Below are positions 33,333-40,729 of a stretch of 40,729 bases of DNA, piece by piece. The stretch's first letter is position 1; each line of letters begins with the position of its first letter. Source of the stretch: an uncultured bacterium (lineage in GTDB: Bacteria > Vulcanimicrobiota > CADAWZ01); NCBI GenBank assembly GCA_949288455.1, contig CASEKF010000032.1:1-40729 (forward strand), read 5' to 3'. Position numbers and translations under genes: made by a program. Under the pieces are notes generated by a model. It worked only from the letters and a program-made list of their open reading frames with translations. It ran no database searches and was not told the DNA's origin.

Positions 33333-33361
33333 TTGAGCCCTAAGGCTGATTTTTTTATAAT
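33333..33361 (+). promoter_or_regulatory. Candidate sigma-70 promoter of hldD
   Basis: TTGAGC (33333-33338), 17 bases, then TATAAT (33356-33361). The expected start near 33368 leaves a very short leader of about 11 bases before the ATG at 33379, cutting into the GGAAG ribosome binding site. Confidence 0.5.
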
Positions 33362-33378
33362 AAAAAGGAAGAAAGTCA

Positions 33379-34329
33379 ATGTATATAGTAACCGGAGCGG
33401 CAGGATTCATAGGCAGCCATATAGTTAAAGAATTAAACGAACGCGGCATAAACGATATTATAGCCGTAGACAGGCTAGATAAAAGCGACAAGTTTAAAAA
33501 TCTATGCGACCGTACGATACTCGACTATTTTGACGCGCAAGAATTATCCGAAGCGATTCAGAAAAATTCTTTTAACCGCAAAGTTAAAGCGATATTTCAT
33601 CAAGGAGCCTGCTCCGACACGACGGAAGCAAACGGAGAATTTATGATGAAAAATAATTTTTCCTTTTCAAAACTCCTATTAGAGTATGCCTTAACTCAAA
33701 AGGCTGCTTTTATATACGCTTCCAGCGCGGCAGTTTACGGTTCGAGCAAAAATTTTCGGGAAACTCAAGAAAACGAGCTTCCGCTAAACGTTTACGGATA
33801 CTCTAAACTTGCGTTCGATCAATACGTGAAAAGCCGCGTAAAAGACCCGGATTCTTCTGTAGTAGGCTTAAGATATTTCAACGTTTACGGAGAACGGGAA
33901 ATATATAAAGGCAAAATGGCGTCGATGATTTATCAAATGTACAAACAAATAAAAGAAACCTCCGAAATCAGGCTTTTCGAAGGTTCGGAAAACTACGCTC
34001 CGGGCGAACAATCCAGAGATTTCGTATACGTAAAAGACATAGTTGACGTTAATCTGTTTTTCGGACTAAACGATCGGAAAACGCATAATATACTGAACTG
34101 CGGAACCGGCGAAAGCAGAACTTTTAACGAAGCTGCCAAAATCGTCATATCTCTTCTGAATAAAGGTAAAATTACGTATATTAAGATGCCTGACGACATC
34201 AGAAAAAAATATCAAAGCTACACTAAAGCCGATTTAAATAAATTGAGAGCGTCAGGATACGAAGCTTCTTTTTCAAGTCTTGAAGACGGCGTAAAAAACT
34301 GCGTAAAGTACTGGGAAAAACTCAATTAA
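33379..34329 (+). CDS. hldD: ADP-L-glycero-D-manno-heptose-6-epimerase
   Basis: Makes the heptose donor for the inner core of lipopolysaccharide. The 316-residue SDR-type enzyme has the NADP-binding GAAGFIGSH near the N-terminus, the catalytic Y139-x-x-x-K143 pair in NVYGYSKLAFDQY, and RYFNVYGERE with QSRDFVYVKD, both characteristic of HldD. Its length is normal. GGAAG sits before the ATG. It is the best evidence in the window that the host has an LPS outer membrane. No other heptose genes are adjacent. A strong shared terminator separates it from the convergent kinase-like gene. Confidence 0.95.
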   Translation: MYIVTGAAGFIGSHIVKELNERGINDIIAVDRLDKSDKFKNLCDRTILDYFDAQELSEAIQKNSFNRKVKAIFHQGACSDTTEANGEFMMKNNFSFSKLLLEYALTQKAAFIYASSAAVYGSSKNFRETQENELPLNVYGYSKLAFDQYVKSRVKDPDSSVVGLRYFNVYGEREIYKGKMASMIYQMYKQIKETSEIRLFEGSENYAPGEQSRDFVYVKDIVDVNLFFGLNDRKTHNILNCGTGESRTFNEAAKIVISLLNKGKITYIKMPDDIRKKYQSYTKADLNKLRASGYEASFSSLEDGVKNCVKYWEKLN

Positions 34330-34331
34330 TC

Positions 34332-34415
34332 TATAACGACGGATAAAGAAAGCTCCGCGTTCTGAGTCTCTTTCGAAGAAGAGCGTAAGTGGAGCTTTCT
34401 TTATCCGTCGTTATA
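34332..34415. terminator. Bidirectional terminator with perfect 25-bp stem
   Basis: Positions 34332-34356 are exactly complementary to 34391-34415. The 34-base middle can form a smaller stem (CTCTT...AAGAG). It fills the whole gap between the stop codons of hldD (plus, 34329) and the kinase-like gene (minus, 34416), starting right beside the latter's stop. Confidence 0.82.
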
Positions 34416-36602
34416 TTAGCCGTAACAGAAAACCGTGCCGTCTTGTATTACGAAAATAAGCCTGCCGTCATATAAAATCGGCTCGCACGCCAATTTAAGC
34501 TTTACGCTGTTTTTATCTATAAGTTTCCCCGAAAAAAGATCGATTATTAAAATTCTGCCGTCAGGAGCGAAGACGTACGCTTTATTATTTGTCACGGAAT
34601 AAAAATAATCTCCATGCCCGCCAAGTTTAAGCCTCCAGTTTATAGAGCCGTCGGGAGCCACGTTATACATAATTCCCTTTTGCGTAATAAAGATATACAT
34701 GCCCGGCAAAGCCCTAACGCAGCCCGACAGAGGGGAATCGGCCTGAAGCTTCCACTTAAGAGCGGCAGAACGGCAATCTATACAGAAAACTTCGCCCGTA
34801 GTCGTAACGACTAATACGTAGTCTTCTTTAAGAGAACAAGGGAGCGAAATGGCTCCTTTAGTTTCAAAACTCCATGTCACTCGTTTTTTTTCAAAACTAA
34901 AAGCGTATACCACCCCGTTAAGTCCGGCGGTAACTAAAGCGTCTTCATACATTACCGGAGACGATATGGTCATAGCGTCGAGAGATTCATGCCACAACGA
35001 TTTTCCCGATTCGGGATCTATCGCAAATATGACTCCGGTATATGAAGTCTGATAAAGGACGCCTTTCCAAAGAACGGGCGGCGTCATCAACATTCCGTCT
35101 ATAACGGCGCGCCAGACTCCCGGATTTTCGCTTTCCGGAGCGAAACAAAAGACGGAAGGAGAATAGGAACTGCTGGCGTAAATTCTTTTCCCGTCCGATA
35201 TTACGGGATTCAGCTTTTCGCGCATATTGCAATTCCAGATAAAACTTCCTTTAGCCGCGTCGAACACGAATATATTGCCGTCGTTAAAGACGACCGCGAT
35301 ATTCCCGTTAAACGGGGTTATAAATGCGCTGGCCCTTATCGAAGCCGCGAAAGTCCACAGCAGCTTCATCGGCAGAGAAGAGCTTCCGCCTATACAGGCA
35401 GTTCTCGCATTATCCGCCAAATGCGTAAACCATATCGCGTCAGACGAATCGAATCCGATCATATCATAATAGAAATCGTACGATTCCAAGCCTCTGGCCT
35501 TAACTTTTTCCGCTAATTCCTTTTTGGCTTCGCCTACCGATCCGTAATCGGAAAGCCTTCCTTTTCCCAAAAGTTTTTCCAGAAAGGACACGAACGCATC
35601 GCTTAAATCTTTTCTTATATCTCTAATCGGAGAAGGCTCCCTTGTCTCAAACATCTGAAGATCCAGTCCTGAAATCAGGAAATAAAGGATAGCTCCGACG
35701 CACCAAAGATCTCTCTTTGGCGTTTCGAGGGTTTTAAATGAAAACTCTTCCGTAATATCGACGTCTTTATACTCGCCTAAAAGATCTTGAACGTATGGAA
35801 TTCCCAAATTAACGAAAGAAATATTAGAGGCGTCGTCAGATATCACGACTGAGGACGGCCTCATATCGACGGCGAAAAGAGGCGATTGAAGATTGTGGAT
35901 ACATTCGAGAAGATCTAAGAGTTTTAAAGCAATAGACGCCAATATTCCTTCCGGAACGGCTCTGGACGTGCGTTCATGAAACTTCTGCAGAAAAGAGGTC
36001 AGCGTCGATCCTTCCGAATATTCGTAAACCAGATAAAGTTTTCCCTCATAATTAAAATAGTCAAAAATTTTAGCTATCGAAGGATGGGAGGCTTTCAAAA
36101 TTTTTGAAGCTATATCTTCAAACTTCTGAACCGTATCGTCAAAATTTAGCGCGGCTTCTCCGGTCACGTTAAATTCTCTAAGAGAATACAGGCTTTTTCT
36201 ATCTACTTTATCTTCGACTTTATAAATAGAAACGCTGCAGCCTTCTTTAAAAGTATCTACAATCTTATAACGATTATCTATCAAAAGAGACGGATCAAAA
36301 TCAGGGTCGTCCGCTGCGGCGGACTCGTCGTCCGAAGCGTCCGACGGCTCCTGAAACGAAGAATTATCAAACTCGGTAAAACAGGCCGGACAGAAAAGCA
36401 TGCCCTTAGCGGCTTTTTCTCCGCATGACGGACATACTATAACGTCACCGTCTCCGGATCGTTCGTCGGACTTAGCTTTATCGCCGCCGTTGTTTTCTTC
36501 GCCGTCGTTCCGCGGCTTTTCGAATTCGTTGAAACAGTCGGGACAAAAAAGCATTGAATCGTCTACGGTCGCAGAGCAGGACGGACATTTTATAGTAGCC
36601 AA
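34416..36602 (-). CDS. Zinc-ribbon / pseudokinase / PQQ-type beta-propeller fusion
   Basis: TTG at 36602 is taken as start because AGGGGG stands just upstream; 728 residues. Two zinc ribbons open the protein (CPSC...CPDC near 6-25 and CPSC...CPAC near 55-75). Residues about 105-370 have a Ser/Thr kinase outline (YKIVDTFKEG; FAVDMRPSSVVIS; WCVGAILYFLISG), but the key residues look degraded: no GxGxxG loop, RPSS instead of KPxN, VNLG instead of DFG, and no clear VAIK lysine. It is probably a pseudokinase that binds or scaffolds rather than phosphorylates. Residues about 420-728 form a PQQ-like beta-propeller with repeated FDAAKGSFIW- and DPESGKSLW-type blades. No signal peptide or membrane helix. 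Function unknown; a sensor or docking role is an inference. Confidence 0.85.
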   Translation of the reverse strand: MATIKCPSCSATVDDSMLFCPDCFNEFEKPRNDGEENNGGDKAKSDERSGDGDVIVCPSCGEKAAKGMLFCPACFTEFDNSSFQEPSDASDDESAAADDPDFDPSLLIDNRYKIVDTFKEGCSVSIYKVEDKVDRKSLYSLREFNVTGEAALNFDDTVQKFEDIASKILKASHPSIAKIFDYFNYEGKLYLVYEYSEGSTLTSFLQKFHERTSRAVPEGILASIALKLLDLLECIHNLQSPLFAVDMRPSSVVISDDASNISFVNLGIPYVQDLLGEYKDVDITEEFSFKTLETPKRDLWCVGAILYFLISGLDLQMFETREPSPIRDIRKDLSDAFVSFLEKLLGKGRLSDYGSVGEAKKELAEKVKARGLESYDFYYDMIGFDSSDAIWFTHLADNARTACIGGSSSLPMKLLWTFAASIRASAFITPFNGNIAVVFNDGNIFVFDAAKGSFIWNCNMREKLNPVISDGKRIYASSSYSPSVFCFAPESENPGVWRAVIDGMLMTPPVLWKGVLYQTSYTGVIFAIDPESGKSLWHESLDAMTISSPVMYEDALVTAGLNGVVYAFSFEKKRVTWSFETKGAISLPCSLKEDYVLVVTTTGEVFCIDCRSAALKWKLQADSPLSGCVRALPGMYIFITQKGIMYNVAPDGSINWRLKLGGHGDYFYSVTNNKAYVFAPDGRILIIDLFSGKLIDKNSVKLKLACEPILYDGRLIFVIQDGTVFCYG

Positions 36603-36968
36603 ATAAACCCCCTTAATACGGCGCTTACGCTTGGCAAACGTCAAATGAGAACGCCGCTTTACGCAAAAGACGCAAAGATCAGCCGTAAAAAAAAGACGCG
36701 CTAAAAATATTCCGGCGCCAATAAGGCTTAAATCTTTATCAAAAAACCGTATTGTAAAAAATAATTCGCTATAAAAATGGAAAAATCAAGGAATAACGCC
36801 GTAAGAAGCTCGGCGTTTCAGAGATGACAAACGCTTTAATCTCCGTTTAGTTCAGATAAAAAAAATGGATAGGAAAAATAACAATGCGGCTGCGATCTTA
36901 AACAAAAAAACGATCGAATCAGATTAGAAGAGCATCCCGTTAATATCGGAATGCTCTTAATAGAACCT
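36603..36968. other. Intergenic region with two hairpins
   Basis: About 365 bases without a gene. AAGAGCAT (36928-36935) pairs with ATGCTCTT (36951-36958), with an inner CCG/CGG, and lies just after the ferredoxin stop codon on the minus strand: likely its terminator. A second hairpin, AACGCCG (36795-36801) with CGGCGTT (36811-36817), followed on the minus strand by ATTCCTTGATTTTT, may be a back-up terminator. The promoter of the kinase-like gene must lie in 36603-36790 but is not obvious. Confidence 0.5.
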
Positions 36969-37139
36969 CTAAGAAAGAGATATAGCTTCGCAAGGACATT
37001 CGTTAACGCAAGCTCCGCATTCTATACAGGTATCAGGATCTACCTTAGCGGCGTCGTCGACTTTTATCGCTTCTACCGGACAAACCGAAGCGCAGCTTCC
37101 GCAAGCGGTGCATTTTCCAGGGTCTACTATTGCGGCCAT
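36969..37139 (-). CDS. Two-cluster 4Fe-4S ferredoxin
   Basis: A 56-residue bacterial-type ferredoxin, complete from ATG at 37139 to TAG at 36969. The two cluster motifs are C-x2-C-x2-C-x3-CP in KCTACGSCASVCPVEAI and TCIECGACVNECPCEAI. All eight cysteines are present. AAAGGA precedes the start. It carries low-potential electrons in fermentative or anaerobic metabolism. It probably forms a transcript of its own with the terminator hairpin at 36928-36958. Confidence 0.93.
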   Translation of the reverse strand: MAAIVDPGKCTACGSCASVCPVEAIKVDDAAKVDPDTCIECGACVNECPCEAISLS

Positions 37140-37255
37140 TTTCACAAAATCCTTTCAAGAAAAAAAAATTATCCCGTATAAATCTATTTATTCTAAACGT
37201 AAAAAAACAAATAAATTCATACCTGAGTAAAGTTATAATTCTCTGCTAAATTGCT

Positions 37256-37768
37256 TTACCCTTCTTCAATCGAAAGCTTTTTTAGTTCCAGTTCGTCAAG
37301 CCTTCTGCTGAATTTGCCGAAAAGTTCTTTATACCTAATATCTTTACATCTTTTTACGCCTTCCGTTATCCATACTCTGGCCTCGTCGAAATTGCCAAAC
37401 TCATAATAAATAAAAGCCAAATCATGATAAGCGTCTACGAAATCAGGATCAATTTCAATAGCTCTCTTCATCGACTCGACGGCTTCTTCCAGTTTTCCCC
37501 GTTTAGCAAGGTAAAGACCCAGTCCCTTTCTGGCATAGGCGTCTTCGGGATAGGTTTCTACGGCCTTAACCGCGTATTCCATCCCTTTCGAGTAGTCTTT
37601 CTTAAAATAGAGTATAAATCCCAGCGCATTTAACGCGGCCAAATTGTTTTCGTCCATACTTAACGCGGCCAAATACAATTTTAAAGCCATGTCATAATCG
37701 GCGGAAAGCAGATGCGAACGGGCTTCCGAAAGAATGGCTCGCAAATCGTTTTCATGTAAATCAGGCAT
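37256..37768 (-). CDS. Tetratricopeptide repeat protein
   Basis: A 170-residue protein made largely of TPR helices: about three repeats in residues 13-135, with typical patterns ALKLYLAALSMDENNLAALN, AVKAVETYPEDAYARKGLG and EAVESMKRAIEIDPDFVDAY. TPRs mediate protein contacts. There is no signal peptide, so it should be cytoplasmic. AAAAGGA precedes the ATG. It lies 116 bases upstream of the ferredoxin gene on the same strand. No partner can be named from sequence. Confidence 0.88.
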   Translation of the reverse strand: MPDLHENDLRAILSEARSHLLSADYDMALKLYLAALSMDENNLAALNALGFILYFKKDYSKGMEYAVKAVETYPEDAYARKGLGLYLAKRGKLEEAVESMKRAIEIDPDFVDAYHDLAFIYYEFGNFDEARVWITEGVKRCKDIRYKELFGKFSRRLDELELKKLSIEEG

Positions 37769-38046
37769 ATTTTTTTCCTTTTAATCGTAATAAATGAAAT
37801 CGTAATTTTAAAATTCAGCCTCTTACAAGAATATCATATTTCCATTATTTTTTCAACGCGGACTCTTTCGGCCTCAGGCATCAATCGCTTAGGTTTCCGG
37901 CGGCTTTTATAGTTTTTTAAAAAAGCGTTGAAACCGGTTATTAATTAATCCCCGTATAAAAAAAGGAAAAAGCCTGAAATATGATAAAATATACCCATGG
38001 GGAGCTGAATTTCCCAATATTATAATCAACAAGCGAGGATAAAAAA

Positions 38047-39300
38047 TTGGCAACAGTAAGACCTTTCAAGGCTCTAAGACCTCATAAAGATCAGGCCGCT
38101 CAGGTAACTTCTCCTCCGTACGACGTGTTAAATTCGCAGGAAGCCAAACAGACCGCGGAAGGAAATCCTATCAGCCTTCTTCACATAACGAAACCGGAGA
38201 TAGACTTAGAAGACGGAATAAACCAATGCGACGACAAAGTTTATTTAAAAGCTAAGGAAAACATGGAACGCTTCGTTAAAGACGGAACGCTTTTTCAAGA
38301 CGAAAAGCCCATGTTCTATTTATACAGGCAAACTATGCCTATAGGCGACAAAATTCATTCTCAACTTGGCTTAGTGGCATGCGCCAGCGTAGACGAATAT
38401 GAGAATAACGTTATAAAGAAGCATGAACTTACAAGAAAAGATAAAGAAGACGACAGAACCAGGCACGTATACGAGACAAAAGCTAATACCGGTCCGGTTT
38501 TTCTGGTATACAAAGCAAAAAAAGAGATTGACGATCTGTTTGAGCAAATAGAGAAAAAAGAAAGCGAATACGACTTTACCGGAAAAGACGGCGTAAGACA
38601 TATTTTATGGCTGATAGACGACGACTCGACTATATTAAAGATAGAATCGTTATTTAAAGAGATACCCGTTATGTACGTAGCCGACGGGCATCACAGAAGC
38701 GCGTCCGCCATGCGCGTAAGAAAAATAATGAAAGACAAAAATCCCAACCATACGGGTTCCGAGGAATATAATTTCTTTTTAGCCGTGATCTTTCCTCATA
38801 ATCAGATAAATATCATGGCTTACAACAGGGTAGTAAAAGACCTTAACGGGCATACCGAACGTGAATTTTTAGATCTGATAAAAGAAAAATTCGAAATCCG
38901 CGAAGCCGGCTCGGATGTCCCGGAGCCTCGTAAAAAACATGAATTCGGAATGTACATGGATTCCAAAGGTTTTATCTTAGTTCCCAAACCCGGAACTTTC
39001 GACGCTAACGACCCGGTAGCGTCTCTGGACGCCGCAATTCTGCAAAACAACCTTTTAGATCCGATTCTCGGCATAAAGAATCCGAGAGAAGCTAAAAATA
39101 TCGATTTCATAGGCGGTATAAGAGGAACGGGCGAACTGAAAAAACATGTCGACTCGGGCAACTTTAAAGTAGCTTTTTCGCTTTATCCTACTTCAATTCA
39201 AGATTTAATCGAAGTAGCCGACAGCGGAAAAATAATGCCTCCGAAATCGACTTGGTTCGAACCGAAATTAAAGGACGGAATGGCGATACATACAATTTAA
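38047..39300 (+). CDS. DUF1015 family protein (ParB/SerK-like)
   Basis: Starts at TTG 38047 behind GCGAGGA, 417 residues. It has the DUF1015 hallmarks VTSPPYDVLN near residue 20, IKKHELTRKDKEDDR near 120 and YVADGHHRSASAMRV near 213; the last resembles the nucleotide-binding motif of ParB/SerK-like proteins. Members are widespread in anaerobic bacteria and archaea; relatives with a similar motif phosphorylate free serine, so a small-molecule kinase role is possible but unproven. It is cytoplasmic and stands alone, with a bidirectional terminator after it. Length is normal for the family. Confidence 0.9.
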   Translation: MATVRPFKALRPHKDQAAQVTSPPYDVLNSQEAKQTAEGNPISLLHITKPEIDLEDGINQCDDKVYLKAKENMERFVKDGTLFQDEKPMFYLYRQTMPIGDKIHSQLGLVACASVDEYENNVIKKHELTRKDKEDDRTRHVYETKANTGPVFLVYKAKKEIDDLFEQIEKKESEYDFTGKDGVRHILWLIDDDSTILKIESLFKEIPVMYVADGHHRSASAMRVRKIMKDKNPNHTGSEEYNFFLAVIFPHNQINIMAYNRVVKDLNGHTEREFLDLIKEKFEIREAGSDVPEPRKKHEFGMYMDSKGFILVPKPGTFDANDPVASLDAAILQNNLLDPILGIKNPREAKNIDFIGGIRGTGELKKHVDSGNFKVAFSLYPTSIQDLIEVADSGKIMPPKSTWFEPKLKDGMAIHTI

Positions 39301-39318
39301 CCGTTAATTAAGCCGATT

Positions 39319-39353
39319 AAAAAAGCTTGAAGCTTTTGGCTTCAAGCTTTTTT
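39319..39353. terminator. Bidirectional terminator
   Basis: AAAAAAGCTTGAAGC (39319-39333) pairs with GCTTCAAGCTTTTTT (39339-39353) around a five-base loop. The A-run and T-run on its flanks let it serve both the DUF1015 gene (plus, ends 39300) and the convergent minus-strand gene ending at 39365. Confidence 0.9.
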
Positions 39354-39364
39354 ATTTTTAAAGA

Positions 39365-40579
39365 TTAGAGAGCGGATACTTTAACAAGCTCAACCGCGTT
39401 CGGCCACCAATCCCACATTTTGTAGGTTTTGCCGTTTCTTTCAAAAGAGCTTATAAAATCGGCGCTGTTTGAAAGAGCTATAGAGGTTATTCCAAGCTCG
39501 GCTGCGGTCTGAACTTCGCCGGCTTCGGCAATGCCGTTTCCGTTGGCGTCCTGCCAGACCGAAAGTCCGTTAAGCTCTTCGCCGCTTACTTTGCCGTCGT
39601 TATTAGCGTCATGGAGCGAAAGTTTTTCATAACCGGATTCATATCCGCCGGCAGTTCCGAAAAGACAGCTCATATCTACGGTTCCGTCCGCTTTGGGAGC
39701 TACGAGAAGTCCGTCCTGAGGTCCGACCCATTCCATGGCGATTTCAAAACCGTCGCCGTAGAAATCGGCAAGAACCATATTGGAATTAACAAGAGGATGT
39801 CCGGGCATATGCTGACCGTTGGAAGCCTGAAGAACGCCGTTACCGGTCATATCCAAAACCAGAGGAGATACATACTTGTTAGCGCTCTGAGCGTAGATCT
39901 GAGTAACATGCTGTGACTGATACACGTCGTATACTGTAGTGAGAACGCCGTCTACCATTGCCAATCTGGTTTTATAACTAATACTTGTTGTCGTTTCTAT
40001 TCTGTTTTCGCCCTTTCCAAGCTGCGTTGTAGTCACTTCTTCTTTAACCAGTTCTTCCTTATCAACGACTTCTTCGCCTTCATGTACTGCGGAAATATCT
40101 TCGGCGTTAATAGCGCTGTCTGAATCGTTAGAGGTACTAAGGCTCGCGGTTCTTCCCGGAACAACAGACGCAGCAGCCGAACCCACGTTAGCCCAATCCA
40201 CGCTCATATTTTCATATTTGGATTGATTGTTGCTGAAGGCTTTAATTCCGGTAGCGAAAGCTTCGTTAGAAACCGAGGGAACCAGACCGCTGAAAGGATC
40301 GTTTAAAGCGTCTTTAAGCTTATTAAAAAGATCCGTACTGTGAATTATATTGCTTGAATAGAGATAATATAAACTAAACCCCGCTTCTACTCCGGAGCCG
40401 GTTATATGATTTGCGTAAACCTGAGAATCGGAACCGCCGTTAATTACGTTTGTACCGTATACGTTTAAAGTTTTTCATTTAACAGGAGCTTTAACTTTCG
40501 TAACGGTAGCCGCGTCCAAAGCCGCGGCAAACGCCAACGCGCATATTCCAGACATTGCGAGAGTAAAAAGCTTCTTCAT
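39365..40579 (-). pseudogene. Exported EF-hand-like calcium-binding protein, frame interrupted once
   Basis: From ATG 40579, behind AGGAG, the frame begins with a signal peptide (MKKLFTLAMSGICALAFAAA) and runs for 404 codons to 39365, in one frame throughout, except for an in-frame TGA at codon 35. The body (about residues 125-404) has EF-hand-like loops DANNDGKVSGEE and DANGNGIAEAGE, each with the spaced acidic residues of calcium sites, and VLADFYGDGFEIAMEWVGPQDG, a module found in large secreted calcium-binding proteins. Codon use and the kept frame show that the two parts belonged together until recently. Without recoding only a short peptide is made from the upstream start; an internal ATG at 40207 gives 280 residues without signal. 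Calcium-binding and export are inferred from motifs. Confidence 0.75.
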
Positions 40580-40649
40580 AATTTTATTCTCCTGTATTTA
40601 TTTTTATAATTATTCTGAACCTCACGGATCGTTTTCTTTCTAAGTTTAT

Positions 40650-40683
40650 TATATTAATATTTTGTTAACAAAATATTAATATA
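40650..40683. promoter_or_regulatory. Perfect 34-bp AT-rich palindrome upstream of the calcium-binding gene
   Basis: The two 17-base halves (40650-40666 and 40667-40683) are exactly complementary with no loop and centre on GTTAAC. The element lies about 70 bases before the start at 40579. It may be an operator for a dimeric regulator overlapping the promoter, or a terminator-like hairpin for a gene beyond the right edge of the window. Strict symmetry and length make chance unlikely. Confidence 0.7.
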
Positions 40684-40729
40684 GTTTTACGTTTACGTCA
40701 TTTTTAATGTATTTTTTATCCTTTTTATT

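Noticed and set aside
1-40729. CRISPR array, restriction-modification or other defence locus
   Set aside because: No regularly spaced repeats with unique spacers and no cas, methylase or nuclease genes are seen; the only tandem repeats are inside hppA.

Overview
The window is a well-packed bacterial chromosome segment, AT-rich by eye, read with the standard bacterial code (TAA, TAG and TGA all end genes here). Several genes start with TTG or GTG behind good ribosome binding sites. An ADP-heptose epimerase (hldD) points to a lipopolysaccharide-bearing diderm. A two-cluster ferredoxin, a membrane pyrophosphatase, a molybdenum hydroxylase, a split glycine decarboxylase (GcvPA/GcvPB) and two GH13 amylases suggest an anaerobic or fermentative, polysaccharide-using organism. 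The phylum cannot be fixed from sequence alone; the protein style recalls poorly sampled diderm phyla (Elusimicrobiota-, Riflebacteria- or Wallbacteria-like), but that is a guess.

Layout. 1-523: the left edge holds the start of a small XRE-type regulator and then non-coding DNA next to the 3' end of the tmRNA gene (524-875, minus), which may be the border of an integrated island. 1172-3867: a zinc-ribbon protein with an acidic tail, a GNAT acetyltransferase and an HExxH metallopeptidase. 4004-7207: gcvH-gcvPA-gcvPB, with no gcvT. 7487-12914: a secreted GH13 amylase, a tiny exported double-CxxC protein coupled to a polyferredoxin-like membrane protein, and a cytoplasmic GH13 amylase. 12970-14627: a three-PASTA membrane protein and rpe. 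14919-16280: a clostripain-family cysteine peptidase. A perfect 27-bp hairpin then ends both this gene and the convergent minus-strand topB.

18697-32519 is almost all minus strand: a divergent membrane pyrophosphatase with a roughly 180-residue repetitive charged tail; an MBL-fold hydrolase and a DUF1460-like exported protein; a zinc/manganese-type ABC permease and ATPase, the permease reading frame being broken near its 3' end; two prepilin-like proteins; a GT2 glycosyltransferase with a DUF2304-like membrane partner; a three-subunit xanthine-dehydrogenase-family enzyme; and a small hypothetical protein. 32520-33321 is RNA-rich: an unidentified structured-RNA candidate, two consensus sigma-70 promoters, tRNA-Gln(CTG) and tRNA-Glu(CTC). 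33379-40579 holds hldD, a zinc-ribbon/pseudokinase/beta-propeller fusion, a ferredoxin, a TPR protein, a DUF1015 protein and an exported EF-hand-like protein whose frame is interrupted. Upstream of the last gene is a perfect 34-bp palindrome.

The most unusual items are the charged repeat tail on the pyrophosphatase, the pseudokinase fusion, the shared N-terminal KDQVxLS signature on two unrelated peptidases, the in-frame UGA between signal peptide and body of the last gene, the tmRNA with an apparent AUA resume codon, and the unassigned RNA locus beside the tRNAs. No single complete new system could be demonstrated.
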